A stretch of 64,000 nt of DNA from Eubacterium sp. AF16-48 (GCF_003479405.1 NZ_QUHB01000008.1:1-64000); one strand, 5' to 3'. Positions 50,474 to 59,818 are shown, counted from the stretch's first letter. Numbers and translations are program-made. Notes: generated from the sequence alone by a model not told the origin.

Positions 50474-51265
50474 ATGTTATATGGAACACAGGATAGAGAT
50501 TTCTTTCCGAGAAATTTTGTGGACAGACTTAATTATATTAAAGAATTAGGATATGACTGCTATGAGGTGGATGGTAAGGAATTAGTTGAAAAAACTGCGG
50601 AAATAAAGGATGCAGTTGAGAAGACAAAAGTTCCCGTTACAACAGCATGTAATGGATATAGAGGATGGATTGGTGATTTCATAGAAGAAAGAAGGCTTAA
50701 TGGAGTTACCGATTTAAAGGAAATATTAAGATGTATAGCAGAAGTTGGTGGAACAGGAGTTGTTATTCCGGCAGCATGGGGAATGTTTACTTTCAGATTG
50801 CCGCCACATGTACCACCAAGAAGTCATGAAGGTGATATTAAGGCAATAATGGATTCATTAAAGGAATTAGATCCCGTGGCAAGACAGTATGGCGTATACA
50901 TTTATTTAGAGCCGCTTAATCAGTATCAGGATCATATGCTTAACCTTCAAAGTCAGGCAAGAGAAATTATTGATAATGGAAAATTCACAAATGTTAAGAC
51001 AACCTGTGATTTTTATCATATGAACCGTGAGGAGGATAATATATCTCAGGCGCTTAGAGAGTCAAAGGATTATATTGGACATGTTCATATAGCTGACAAT
51101 CAGAGATATCAGCCGGGTTCAGGTTCAATAGATTTCAAAAAGCATTTTGATACATTAAAAGAAATAGGTTACGATGGACCAATTATTTTTGAAGGAAGAT
51201 TAAGAGGCGACCCTGTGGAAGTATGTAAGGAGTCAAGTGCTTTTGTTAAGGAATGCCTTAAATAA
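50474..51265 (+). CDS. ycjR: TIM-barrel sugar epimerase/isomerase (YcjR-like)
   Basis: The start is ATG at 50474 with AGGTG six bases upstream; GTG three codons earlier is less likely. 263 residues of the xylose-isomerase-like TIM barrel: YIYLEPLNQYQDHML with a metal-binding Glu, TTCDFYHMNREEDN, HVHIADNQRYQPGSGSIDF, and PIIFEGRLRG with the last Glu. E. coli YcjR epimerises C4 of 3-keto-gulosides to 3-keto-glucosides with Mn. A hairpin separates it from the next gene. Confidence 0.8.
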   Translation: MLYGTQDRDFFPRNFVDRLNYIKELGYDCYEVDGKELVEKTAEIKDAVEKTKVPVTTACNGYRGWIGDFIEERRLNGVTDLKEILRCIAEVGGTGVVIPAAWGMFTFRLPPHVPPRSHEGDIKAIMDSLKELDPVARQYGVYIYLEPLNQYQDHMLNLQSQAREIIDNGKFTNVKTTCDFYHMNREEDNISQALRESKDYIGHVHIADNQRYQPGSGSIDFKKHFDTLKEIGYDGPIIFEGRLRGDPVEVCKESSAFVKECLK

Positions 51266-51277
51266 TAAGGAAATTTT

Positions 51278-51303
51278 ATGTGGGAGATAAAATCTCCCAC
51301 GTA
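51278..51303 (+). terminator. Intercistronic hairpin between the epimerase and oxidoreductase genes
   Basis: GTGGGAGAT (51280-51288) pairs with ATCTCCCAC (51292-51300), loop AAA, extendable by a wobble. There is no T tract, so it is more likely a processing or stability element than a terminator. Confidence 0.6.
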
Positions 51304-51326
51304 TAACAGATTTGCGAGGTAAATAT

Positions 51327-52364
51327 ATGAGAAAGATAAAGGTGGCTATAATAGGTGCAGGACAAATTGCACAGACAACACACATTCCGGCATTTAAATC
51401 CATGGAAAATGTGGAAATTGTGGGAGTAAGCGATACATATGAAAATGTGGCAGGTAAAGTGGCAAAGGATTTTGACATTCCCTTTAGTTGTAGTTCTCAC
51501 TTAGAATTATTGGAAAAATGTAATCCTGATGCAGTAAGTGTTTGCGTACCAAACAAATTTCATTATCCAATTGTAATGGATGCATTAGACAGAGGATGTC
51601 ACGTAATGTGCGAAAAGCCACCTGCAATTTCTTATAGTCAGGCTAAGGAGATGGCTGATAAAGCTAAATCTAAAGGACTAATACTGACATATGATTTTCA
51701 TTTCAGACATGGAACAAATGTGGCTATTTTAAAGGATTTAATAGAAAATGGTAAAATGGGACAAATATACTATACTAAAGTACAGTGGCTTAGAAAGGCA
51801 GGAGTTCCAGGCTGGGGTAATTTCATAAGTAAAGATATGCAGGGGGGAGGACCCCTTATAGATATAGGTGCCCATATGTTAGACATAGCATTATATCTTC
51901 TTGACTATAAAAAGGTTTCCTATGTATCGGCAATAAGCTCAAATTTAATAGGAACCAAACAAAGTAACGGACTTATGGGTTCGTGGAATCCGGAAAAATA
52001 CACTGTTGAAGACGGACTTTTTGGAAACATTGTATTTGAAGACGGAACCGGTATAGGAATAGAAACTACATTTGCCCTTAATATGAAAGAAAAGGATGTG
52101 AGGGCTGTGAAGGTTTATGGAGATGAGTTAGGTGCATCCTTATTTCCACTGGAAATTTATAGTGGATCCAATAGAAATTATCAGGCTGTAAATTATCCTT
52201 ACATTAGTGATGGAGATTTGCACAACAAAGCTTTAGAAAACTTCATAGATGCAATAGAAGGTAAAGAAGAAGTTTTAGTGAAAGCCGGGGAAGGTGCATA
52301 CATTCAGATGATAATTGAAGCATTATATAAGTCGGCAGAGAAGAAGGAGCCTGTTTTTCTATAG
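51327..52364 (+). CDS. ycjS: Gfo/Idh/MocA oxidoreductase (YcjS-like sugar 3-dehydrogenase)
   Basis: The start is ATG at 51327, with GAGGT upstream; an in-frame TTG at 51312 is not supported. 345 residues: Rossmann motif IIGAGQIAQTTHIPAF (about 8-23), CEKPPAI with the catalytic-site Lys, and DIGAHMLDIALYLL with the conserved His. E. coli YcjS interconverts D-glucosides and their 3-keto forms with NAD. Here it would reduce the epimerised 3-keto product. Its 3' end lies just before the phosphorylase start. Confidence 0.82.
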   Translation: MRKIKVAIIGAGQIAQTTHIPAFKSMENVEIVGVSDTYENVAGKVAKDFDIPFSCSSHLELLEKCNPDAVSVCVPNKFHYPIVMDALDRGCHVMCEKPPAISYSQAKEMADKAKSKGLILTYDFHFRHGTNVAILKDLIENGKMGQIYYTKVQWLRKAGVPGWGNFISKDMQGGGPLIDIGAHMLDIALYLLDYKKVSYVSAISSNLIGTKQSNGLMGSWNPEKYTVEDGLFGNIVFEDGTGIGIETTFALNMKEKDVRAVKVYGDELGASLFPLEIYSGSNRNYQAVNYPYISDGDLHNKALENFIDAIEGKEEVLVKAGEGAYIQMIIEALYKSAEKKEPVFL

Positions 52365-52383
52365 AAAGGCACAGGTGAAAAAT

Positions 52384-54675
52384 ATGTACTATTATGATAC
52401 GAAGAGAGATTCCACCGGATTGTGGATAGAAGAAAATAAATATAGGCAGAAATATACAAAAAAATCGGAATCCGTATTTACAACAGAAAATGGGTACATG
52501 GGAATAAGAGGAACACAGGATTTTCCCACAATTGCGGAATGTAAGGGAATGTTTGTGAGAGGTTTTTTTTCAAAGGCAACAAAGGATGAAGTTGTTGAGT
52601 TGATTAATTGTCCTAATTTGTCAGAGGTTTATATTACCACAAAGGGAAAGGTCATAAGCTTAGATACCTGTAAAATAGAAAATTACAACAGAAAGTTTAA
52701 TGTGGAAACGGGAGAGCTGGTTTTTCAGTGTGATTTTCTCTTAGAAAATAATATAATAAATATAAAATCAAGACGATTTGTTTCTTACAGTGATTTACAT
52801 CTGTTTTGCCAACAGTTGGTAATAACATTAGCTGATGGAAATGATTTAGATATGGCTGTAAAGGTAGGCATAAACGGACAGATGACAAACAGCGGTGTGG
52901 CACATATCAGAAAAACTGAGTGCGGGGTACGCAATAATACTGTTATGGAGTATATTGGGAATACAGATGATTCAGAAATTGATATAATGATGGCACTAGA
53001 TTATGAAGGAACAGATGACGCTAAAAATTACGGTCTTGAAAGAAGAAGCATATACGAAAAAAGAAAAATAAAATTAGTAAAAAATAAACCGGTTACACTA
53101 ACAAAATATGCAATGGTATTTACCAATGTGGAAGAACCGGATATTACAAAAACAGATAAAATAAGCAGAATAATTGAAAACAGAAAAAAAGGATTTGCAA
53201 AGCTTTTTGATGAGCATTTACAGGAAGTCTATAAGTTTTGGAAAAATGCAGAAATAAAAATAGATGGCATATCAGTAGAGGACGAGGCGGCAATAAAGTA
53301 CTCACAGTTACAGTTGTTTGGAATGATACCAAAAGATACGGATAGAGTGAGTATTGCAGCAAAAGGTCTTTCAGGTGAAGGATATAAGGGGCATGTATTT
53401 TGGGATTCTGAAATATATATGTTGCCGTTTTTCTGCTATACCAATCCTGAAATGGCAAAAAGATTACTTATATACAGATATAATGGTCTTTCAGGAGCAT
53501 TTAAAAAGGCAAAAGAATACGGCTATAAAGGAGCGATGTATCCATGGGAAAGTGCCTTTGAAGGAAAGGAAGAAACTCCTTTGTTTGCAGCACTTAACAT
53601 AGAAACAGGAAAAGCTAATCCGGTATGGTCAGGCAGGAAGGAGCATCATGTTAGTGCCGATATTGCCTATGCCATAATAAACTATTACCATATGACTAAA
53701 GACGAAGAATTTATGCACAAATATGGATATGAAATGTTAATTGAAATATCTAAATTCTGGGAGAGCAGAAGTGTAGAAAAAAATGGCCGTTTAGAAATAT
53801 TGGATATAATAGGTCCTGATGAATACGATGAACATATTGATAATAATACATTTACTAACTATATGGCTAAGTATTGTGTGGGACAGACGTTAATAGAATT
53901 AAAGAAATTAAAAGAAAATGATAATAACTTTTATGAAAAGTTAAGTGATAAAACAAAATATGAAGATAATATTTTAGGTTTAGAAGAGTTTGTACGAAAT
54001 ATATATATTCCTCAGGTTAATAAAGATGGAATTATTCCTCAGGATGATACATTTTTGTCAAAGAAGGAGCTGCCTGATATTGACAAATATAAAAATTCCC
54101 AGGTAAAGCAGTCGGTGTTACTGGATTACACAAGGGATCAGGTAGTGGATACGCAGGCAATAAAACAGGCAGATGTGGTAATGCTGTTGAATTTATTCCC
54201 ACAATTATACAGCCCGGATATTGTGAAGAAAAATGTTTTGTTCTATGAAAAAAGAACTTTGCATGATTCATCCCTAAGTTACTGTGCACACGCTCAGGCA
54301 TGCGCTAATATTGGAGAGTTGGACATGGCACAAAATTTCTTCAAAAAAGCACTTGAGGTGGATTTAGTAGATAATCCATATGATTCCACAGACGGACTTC
54401 ATGCAGCAGCCATGGGGGGCATTTATAATTGCCTTATACAGGGATTTGCAGGGGTATCCGCTGATGATAGTGCATTGTACATAACCCCTCATCTTCCAAA
54501 GGAATGGAAAAAAATGGAGTTTGTGGTAATGTACAAAGGTTGTAGGCTTGAAATAAGGGTTAGTCATGATAAAGTTGATATATATAAAACAGGTGATACA
54601 TCATATCCATTATGTATATCAATAAACAATAACATAATGACAATGGAAGCAAACCAGCAGCAGTTGTCAGCATAA
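52384..54675 (+). CDS. ycjT: GH65 phosphorylase, kojibiose phosphorylase-like (YcjT-like)
   Basis: The start is ATG at 52384 with AGGTGA upstream; an earlier in-frame start overlaps the previous gene. 763 residues: N-terminal beta-sandwich, helical linker, and an (alpha/alpha)6 barrel with general acid Glu480 in IIGPDEYDEH and the phosphate-pocket block AIKQADVVMLL. HVFWDSEIYMLPFF and HAAAMGG are GH65 landmarks. Family members split alpha-linked disaccharides such as kojibiose, maltose or trehalose to beta-glucose 1-phosphate. E. coli YcjT acts on kojibiose. A beta-phosphoglucomutase for that product is absent here. Confidence 0.86.
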   Translation: MYYYDTKRDSTGLWIEENKYRQKYTKKSESVFTTENGYMGIRGTQDFPTIAECKGMFVRGFFSKATKDEVVELINCPNLSEVYITTKGKVISLDTCKIENYNRKFNVETGELVFQCDFLLENNIINIKSRRFVSYSDLHLFCQQLVITLADGNDLDMAVKVGINGQMTNSGVAHIRKTECGVRNNTVMEYIGNTDDSEIDIMMALDYEGTDDAKNYGLERRSIYEKRKIKLVKNKPVTLTKYAMVFTNVEEPDITKTDKISRIIENRKKGFAKLFDEHLQEVYKFWKNAEIKIDGISVEDEAAIKYSQLQLFGMIPKDTDRVSIAAKGLSGEGYKGHVFWDSEIYMLPFFCYTNPEMAKRLLIYRYNGLSGAFKKAKEYGYKGAMYPWESAFEGKEETPLFAALNIETGKANPVWSGRKEHHVSADIAYAIINYYHMTKDEEFMHKYGYEMLIEISKFWESRSVEKNGRLEILDIIGPDEYDEHIDNNTFTNYMAKYCVGQTLIELKKLKENDNNFYEKLSDKTKYEDNILGLEEFVRNIYIPQVNKDGIIPQDDTFLSKKELPDIDKYKNSQVKQSVLLDYTRDQVVDTQAIKQADVVMLLNLFPQLYSPDIVKKNVLFYEKRTLHDSSLSYCAHAQACANIGELDMAQNFFKKALEVDLVDNPYDSTDGLHAAAMGGIYNCLIQGFAGVSADDSALYITPHLPKEWKKMEFVVMYKGCRLEIRVSHDKVDIYKTGDTSYPLCISINNNIMTMEANQQQLSA

Positions 54676-54704
54676 AAAGATTAGTTTGTTAAAGGGAGTA
54701 ACCT

Positions 54705-55832
54705 ATGAAGATTGTTTTGGCATCAGATTCCTACAAGGGGAGTCTTAGTTCCACACAGGTTAATAATATAGTTGCACAGCAGGCACAAAAGGTGTTTGGA
54801 AAATGTGATATTAAGAAAGTACAAATGGCCGATGGAGGGGAAGGAACTCTGGCAGCGGTTTTAGAAACAGACAAAGATTACCGGAAGGTAGAGGTTAAAG
54901 TTTCTGACCCTTTAGGCAATGTTATTACAGCATCATATATTATGAAAAAGGATGTTGCAGTTATAGAAATGGCTGAGGCTTCAGGTCTTACTTTGGTACC
55001 ATCAAAGCTGAGGAATCCTTTAAATGCTACATCAAAGGGAACGGGGCAGTTAATTGCTGATGCACTGAAAAATGGAGCAGTGAACATATACATAGGAATA
55101 GGTGGAAGTGCCTCAAATGACGGTGGAATGGGAGCCATGACTATGTTAGGATATAGGTTTTTAGACCAAAATGGCAACGAACTAAAAGGAACCGGTGGGG
55201 ATTTGGAGAAGGTTGTGGCGATTGATGATAAGTCGGTTATGCCTGAACTTAAAAAGGCTAAGTTTACTGTTATGTGTGATGTAACAAATCCTCTTACGGG
55301 AGAAAAGGGTGCAACCTATGTTTTTGGCCCGCAAAAGGGTGCTGATGATGAAATTGCAAACAGGCTTGAAAGGGGAATGCTTAATTATAGCAAAGTTTTA
55401 AGTAAATTTTTAGGCAGAGATATTTCCAGTCTTCCGGGAATGGGAGCAGCCGGTGGAATGGGAGCTGCATTGTACGCCTTTACCGATTCAAAAATGGAGT
55501 CGGGAATACGGGTTTTACTGGATTTAAATGATTTTGACAATTTGATTAAGGATGCAGATATGGTAATTACCGGAGAAGGAAGAACTGATGAACAGTCAGC
55601 CGGCGGAAAGGTTGTATCAGGAATTGCCAAAAGATGCAAGGAAAATAAAACACCGCTGTATGTGCTATCAGGTAGTCTCAGCGGTGATTTGGAAGAACTA
55701 TATGACATGGGGGTTACCGGCATGCAGGCATGTGTATGTGATGTAATTGACATATCAGATGCTATGAAAAATGCACAGGTTTACTTAGAAAGGGCAGCCG
55801 GAAGGCTGTTTAGGATAATAAAGGCAGATTAG
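54705..55832 (+). CDS. Glycerate kinase (GarK/GlxK family)
   Basis: 375 residues, family-typical length. Landmarks: IVLASDSYKGSLSS at the N-terminus, QMADGGEGTLAA, ALKNGAVNIYIGIGGSASNDGGMG, FGPQKGADDE, and VITGEGRTDEQSAGGKV. It phosphorylates D-glycerate with ATP, usually at the 2-hydroxyl. It is the last gene of the operon, before a terminator. This would turn glycerate released from glucosylglycerate into 2-phosphoglycerate, which enters glycolysis, and supports the substrate guess for the first gene. Confidence 0.93.
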   Translation: MKIVLASDSYKGSLSSTQVNNIVAQQAQKVFGKCDIKKVQMADGGEGTLAAVLETDKDYRKVEVKVSDPLGNVITASYIMKKDVAVIEMAEASGLTLVPSKLRNPLNATSKGTGQLIADALKNGAVNIYIGIGGSASNDGGMGAMTMLGYRFLDQNGNELKGTGGDLEKVVAIDDKSVMPELKKAKFTVMCDVTNPLTGEKGATYVFGPQKGADDEIANRLERGMLNYSKVLSKFLGRDISSLPGMGAAGGMGAALYAFTDSKMESGIRVLLDLNDFDNLIKDADMVITGEGRTDEQSAGGKVVSGIAKRCKENKTPLYVLSGSLSGDLEELYDMGVTGMQACVCDVIDISDAMKNAQVYLERAAGRLFRIIKAD

Positions 55833-55845
55833 GTTAGACAATCAA

Positions 55846-55882
55846 AAACAACATCCACCCCGGGGCAGATGTTGTTTTTTTT
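55846..55882. terminator. Bidirectional terminator after the glycerate kinase gene
   Basis: AACAACATC (55847-55855) pairs with GATGTTGTT (55868-55876) around a C/G-rich loop, with A bases on the left and a run of T on the right. It separates the operon from a convergent gene. Confidence 0.85.
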
Positions 55883-55903
55883 ACATTATTTATTTACCAT
55901 ATC

Positions 55904-56494
55904 CTATTTATTAGTAGCAATAAACCGGATATCCTTTGAAGACCAGAAACTTGGTGAAACATTTATTTCTATTTCCTTCCAGTCAGTTGGAACCTGGTAT
56001 GCAATGACACCTTCCATTTTTTTGCCGGCAGCAATGTCACCGTCTAGCTGATTATATTTCTTTGCTTCAGGAGCCTGAAGACCCATAATATCTTCATTCA
56101 TTGAAGTATCATCATAATATGCTTCAAAAGAAGCAATAGAACTCATGGTGATAGAGCTGTCGGAATTGTTTTGGATTTTAAAAATGCAAATAGCAAATTC
56201 TTTGCCCTCATCAGGCTGGATAATTTCATCGCCCTTTGAAATAATTACTTTTTCAAGAGTTACCTGAACATCTTTGTATTCAGCAGTTTCACCTACCTTG
56301 AAACTGGTTTTGGCTTCAGTTTCTTTCTCCTCTTTTTTGGAATTATCATTAGTAACCTTTGAATCTTTAGAATCAGTTTTAACCTGATGAACGCTGTCAT
56401 CAGAGCCGCCACCGGCAACTGCTGCAATTATTGCAATTGCCACAATCACAATAATAATCCATTTCAACTTTGATTTTTTCTTTTTTTCTTCCAT
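55904..56494 (-). CDS. DUF4352 membrane-anchored protein
   Basis: 196 residues: short basic N-terminus, one helix (about 10-28), a charged Lys/Glu-rich linker (about 38-62), and a C-terminal immunoglobulin-like DUF4352 domain (about 65-190) with YKDVQVTLEKVI, EFAICIFKIQNNSDSSITM and MEGVIAYQVPTDWKEIEI. Such domains sit outside the membrane in Gram-positives and have no enzyme activity known. No lipobox is seen. Confidence 0.8.
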   Translation of the reverse strand: MEEKKKKSKLKWIIIVIVAIAIIAAVAGGGSDDSVHQVKTDSKDSKVTNDNSKKEEKETEAKTSFKVGETAEYKDVQVTLEKVIISKGDEIIQPDEGKEFAICIFKIQNNSDSSITMSSIASFEAYYDDTSMNEDIMGLQAPEAKKYNQLDGDIAAGKKMEGVIAYQVPTDWKEIEINVSPSFWSSKDIRFIATNK

Positions 56495-56668
56495 AACTTA
56501 TACCTAGTCTTTCTAATGCATAAAGTCTGCTGTGAAAGACACAAACACTTAGAGTGAAAAATGTGTTTGCTTTATCCTTTCCCTTATTATTAGTTCACTC
56601 TTTAAAACATATGGAAATTTTAGCCTACAGTATGGAAGAAATGTTATGCCGGCAGCATAATTTAGCAA

Positions 56669-57088
56669 TTATTCGATAATTTTCTCCTCCATGTCATGTA
56701 AAAGAATGTTGGTATCAATTAAATTGTAATGCTGTTCTAAGGAAAAATGGATTATGCTGTCACGCTTAATACGGGGATATAAAATGCTGTGGTCAGACAA
56801 TTTTAAAAGTCGGTTTGTGGCATCGGTATCTAATCCCATTGAAATGGAAAGGGCAAGAACCTTATTTCTTGAAGGTTTTTTGGAACCACTAAAAATCTGA
56901 TAGGCGTAATTTTTTTGAATATTGGATTTTTCTATGACCTGTGCTTTGGTCAGATTGCAATTATTCAGACATTCCGTTATGTATTGTACAAAGGTGGTAT
57001 TTTTTATATCCTCAGTGTTATCTTCAATAAATTCTTCGATATTGTTATAATTTTTTAGTATTTTTAATAATTCATCAGTTGATTTCAT
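56669..57088 (-). CDS. Cro/CI-type regulator divergent from a Ser/Thr kinase
   Basis: The start is ATG at 57088 with AAGAAAGGCTC upstream; the longer frame to 57145 runs into the promoter. 139 residues: helix-turn-helix LTKAQVIEKSNIQKNYAYQIFSGSKKPSRNKVLAL (about 46-80), then a helical domain with DATNRLLKLSD and IKRDSIIHFSLEQHYNLIDTNILL. This two-part plan is typical of small clostridial XRE proteins next to protein-kinase genes. It may be the regulator, the kinase substrate, or both (inference). Confidence 0.7.
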   Translation of the reverse strand: MKSTDELLKILKNYNNIEEFIEDNTEDIKNTTFVQYITECLNNCNLTKAQVIEKSNIQKNYAYQIFSGSKKPSRNKVLALSISMGLDTDATNRLLKLSDHSILYPRIKRDSIIHFSLEQHYNLIDTNILLHDMEEKIIE

Positions 57089-57124
57089 AAAAAGAGCCTT
57101 TCTTATTTTCAAAATATATTTTTT

Positions 57125-57136
57125 AAAGTATACTTT
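57125..57136. promoter_or_regulatory. 12-bp palindrome in the XRE/kinase control region
   Basis: AAAGTATACTTT is a perfect palindrome. It includes TATACT, a good -10 for the reverse-strand XRE gene, so binding would repress that gene. It could be the XRE protein's own site. Confidence 0.5.
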
Positions 57137-57233
57137 ATTTATCATATATCACAGGTAAATAAAAAATCAATACAATGCAGTAGAAAAATATTGAATTAGT
57201 TGATTTGAAAAACATTTGAATGGAATTAAAAAT

Positions 57234-58511
57234 ATGGACGTTATAGAGGATTATTATTTAAAAAAATATGAACAATTAAAGGTGCTGGCTGATACAAATA
57301 AATGCAAAACCCTGTTAATGAGAAACGTAGATACAGGGCAGCTGGTTGTAAAAAAGATAATGCATAAAGCAGCTTTTGACATATACAAAGGTCTTAAGGA
57401 AATTAAAAATAAAAACCTAGTTAGGGTTTACGAATGTTTTATACAGGGGGATGAATGTGTCGCTATAGAAGATTATGTTAATGGCAAGAGATTTGATGAT
57501 TATTATCAGGGAAACAGGCTGACATTGCAGGAGGCAGTGACTAGGGCAGAGGAGCTTTGCAACGGCTTAAAAGCCATACATGAAAAGGGCATAGTTCACC
57601 GTGACATACAGCCTAAAAATATAATAATAAGCAATGAAGGGACTTTGAAAATCATTGATTTTGACATATCAAGAAAAGAAAACCATGAGAAGAGCAAGGA
57701 CACGGAATTGCTGGGCACTGTGGGATATGCAGCACCTGAACAATATGGATTTTCCCAGACAAGCAATAGAAGTGACATATATTCAGTCGGGGTTGTGTTA
57801 AAGGAATTTTTTGAAAATCAGGGATTACTTTTCAACGAATATCTTGAAGAAATAGTAAATAAATGTATGGAAATAGACCCTAAAAACAGATTTAGTGATG
57901 TAAATGAGTTGATGGTGGAATTATCTAAGGTAGCGGAAATGGATGAAAGCCACAATGAATCTGACAAAATTATGCCAAAGACTTTGGATACTTCGCCAAA
58001 GAAAACGGAAACCTTATCCAAACCTGAGGTGGATTTATTAAAAAAAACGGAAACTTCATCCAAACCTGAAAAGAAATTATTAAAGAAACCGGAAAAAGGT
58101 CAAAAGACCGGGAAAAATTCAACAAAAAATACACCTCAAAAGGAATTGCCACCTATTACGTTTAAATATCTGCTGGATACCATTCCGGGATTTAGGCGCA
58201 GAAAAATTGTACCAATGATTATTTCTACCATTGTGTATGTCTGGTTAATATATATTTATGCTACAGTAGCTTTAGACTACAAGGGTATGAACATACCTAG
58301 AAGTATCCTGGTAACTATTGTGGCTGAGGCAACGGTAATTATACCGTATATATATTTAACCAATATTGCAGATATAGCAAGCAGATTGCCAAGAAAAACT
58401 TTTAGAAGTAAAAGGCGTGAAATATGCTACAGAATATGTATGGCTATATTTTTATTTTTGATTCTCGCTTTAATATTGGGATTTTTATTGCCGGGGGAAA
58501 AACCGGGCTAA
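57234..58511 (+). CDS. Membrane Ser/Thr protein kinase (Hanks type, DFD variant)
   Basis: I chose the ATG at 57234; an in-frame TTG at 57216 is weaker. 425 residues. Kinase domain about 1-240: catalytic loop HRDIQPKN (H122-R123-D124), metal-binding loop DFD (142-144) where most kinases have DFG, APEQYG, and SDIYSVGVVL. The glycine-rich loop is weak, and VVKK near 42-45 supplies the lysine. A Lys/Pro-rich linker with repeated KKTETLSKPE units follows (about 255-310), then three or four helices to the C-terminus. No PASTA domain, so it is not PrkC. Its stop overlaps that of the next, convergent gene. Confidence 0.82.
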   Translation: MDVIEDYYLKKYEQLKVLADTNKCKTLLMRNVDTGQLVVKKIMHKAAFDIYKGLKEIKNKNLVRVYECFIQGDECVAIEDYVNGKRFDDYYQGNRLTLQEAVTRAEELCNGLKAIHEKGIVHRDIQPKNIIISNEGTLKIIDFDISRKENHEKSKDTELLGTVGYAAPEQYGFSQTSNRSDIYSVGVVLKEFFENQGLLFNEYLEEIVNKCMEIDPKNRFSDVNELMVELSKVAEMDESHNESDKIMPKTLDTSPKKTETLSKPEVDLLKKTETSSKPEKKLLKKPEKGQKTGKNSTKNTPQKELPPITFKYLLDTIPGFRRRKIVPMIISTIVYVWLIYIYATVALDYKGMNIPRSILVTIVAEATVIIPYIYLTNIADIASRLPRKTFRSKRREICYRICMAIFLFLILALILGFLLPGEKPG

Positions 58512-59626
58512 TAAGGTAGCTCCCTTTTGCCACTCATAAACTGCAAAACTTTTCTTTTTTCGGTTTTATTCTTTATTATATCAGGCTGCCAATTGTTGGT
58601 ATCTCCGGTATACACGTAACATGGAATTATTTTACCGGCTTCATTAGTCAGCTTTCCGCCTCTGACAGTTAAAGTATGCTGATATATTATTGTGCGGTTT
58701 TCAGGGTGGCGGTTGCCACCAAAAATAAAGTTCCCAAGGGAATAAATAATGGTTTTGTTGTTATATTTCTCCATAGGCTGAAGTACATGAGGATGGTCTC
58801 CCATAATCAAATCAACACCATAATCCACAAGTTCGCGGCAGGCATCTATTTTCCATTGCTCCGGTTTATGGATGGCTTCTGTTCCACCATGAAAATACAA
58901 AATCTGGTAATCACTTTTTTTAGATGCATTATCTACTGCCTCTTTAATGGAAGGAATAGCATAAGTTCCATACATGCTGGCACATATTATTCCGATTTTA
59001 AAACCATCTTTTTTGTAGTAGACAATTTTCCCTTCCTCACCCCATTTAACATTGGCTGTATCAAGGGCATTGCAGGTATCTTCATGTCCCTTTGCACCAT
59101 AGTCATTTATGTGATTATTGGAAATAGAAACAAAATCAATTCCACCTTCCCTTAAAATATTGGCATTTTTTGCCTTACTTTTAAACCAATAAGCTTCAAC
59201 TTTTGGGTCGGCATATTGACCTTTGTCGCTAACCTTTAAATTCTTTGAGTCAGAAAACACGTTTTCGCAGTCTCCAATGGTGAAATCGTCTGAAAGAAAA
59301 TAAGAGCTTACTTTTTCAAAAAAATAAAAAGCAGGTTTTACGTCAGCCACATCGTTAAAAGTATTTTCGTAATAAGCATTTTCATCTGTGGCACAAAGAC
59401 AGTCCCCAATAAAGCTAAGGGTAATAGTTGTGTCAGAGGATGTGGTTTCTTCTAAAGATGTAGTTTCAGAAACAGTAGTATTAGTAGTGGTCACTTTTTC
59501 AGTTATCCTATTGTCAGCTTTCTGGTCAACCTCAGTTACAGGCTCATGTTTTAAATGGTTAAAAGCAAAAAGAACAAGGATACATAATCCTACAAATACA
59601 GGTACCTGAATTAAATATTTTTTCAT
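58508..59626 (-). CDS. CapA-like poly-gamma-glutamate synthesis/metallophosphatase-fold protein
   Basis: 372 residues. Single N-terminal helix (about 5-24), a Thr-rich linker (about 38-68), and the CapA fold: SFIGDCLCATDEN, IGDCENV, SNNHINDYGAKGHEDT, ILYFHGGTEA, VDLIMGDHPHVLQPME and YSLGNFIFGG. The family is related to calcineurin-type phosphatases and is needed for polyglutamate capsule in some bacilli. No capB/capC genes are nearby, so the role here is open. Its stop codon overlaps the kinase stop by two bases (58509-58510). Confidence 0.85.
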   Translation of the reverse strand: MKKYLIQVPVFVGLCILVLFAFNHLKHEPVTEVDQKADNRITEKVTTTNTTVSETTSLEETTSSDTTITLSFIGDCLCATDENAYYENTFNDVADVKPAFYFFEKVSSYFLSDDFTIGDCENVFSDSKNLKVSDKGQYADPKVEAYWFKSKAKNANILREGGIDFVSISNNHINDYGAKGHEDTCNALDTANVKWGEEGKIVYYKKDGFKIGIICASMYGTYAIPSIKEAVDNASKKSDYQILYFHGGTEAIHKPEQWKIDACRELVDYGVDLIMGDHPHVLQPMEKYNNKTIIYSLGNFIFGGNRHPENRTIIYQHTLTVRGGKLTNEAGKIIPCYVYTGDTNNWQPDIIKNKTEKRKVLQFMSGKRELPY

Positions 59627-59702
59627 ATAATAATCCCTTTCATTGTTTTTAATTATAGAAATATCTGTTTATTTTATAGTACCATAAATATTAACATAAG
59701 TG

Positions 59703-59731
59703 TTGGCAGAAAATAAAATATACGTTATACT
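59703..59731 (+). promoter_or_regulatory. Sigma-A promoter of prfC
   Basis: TTGGCA (59703-59708), 17-nt spacer, TATACT (59726-59731), about 88 bases before the start codon. Confidence 0.6.
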
Positions 59732-59818
59732 TTTAGAGGTGCTTTTTCCATAAAAACAGCGGAATTCAGAAAAGGGCACCTAATTAGGGAAAAATTAATC
59801 TAAGAATGGAGATTAACA

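Noticed and set aside
58676..59155. 159-codon forward frame opposite the CapA-like gene
   Set aside because: The CapA motifs on the reverse strand are clear; the forward frame has no ribosome site or recognisable domain.
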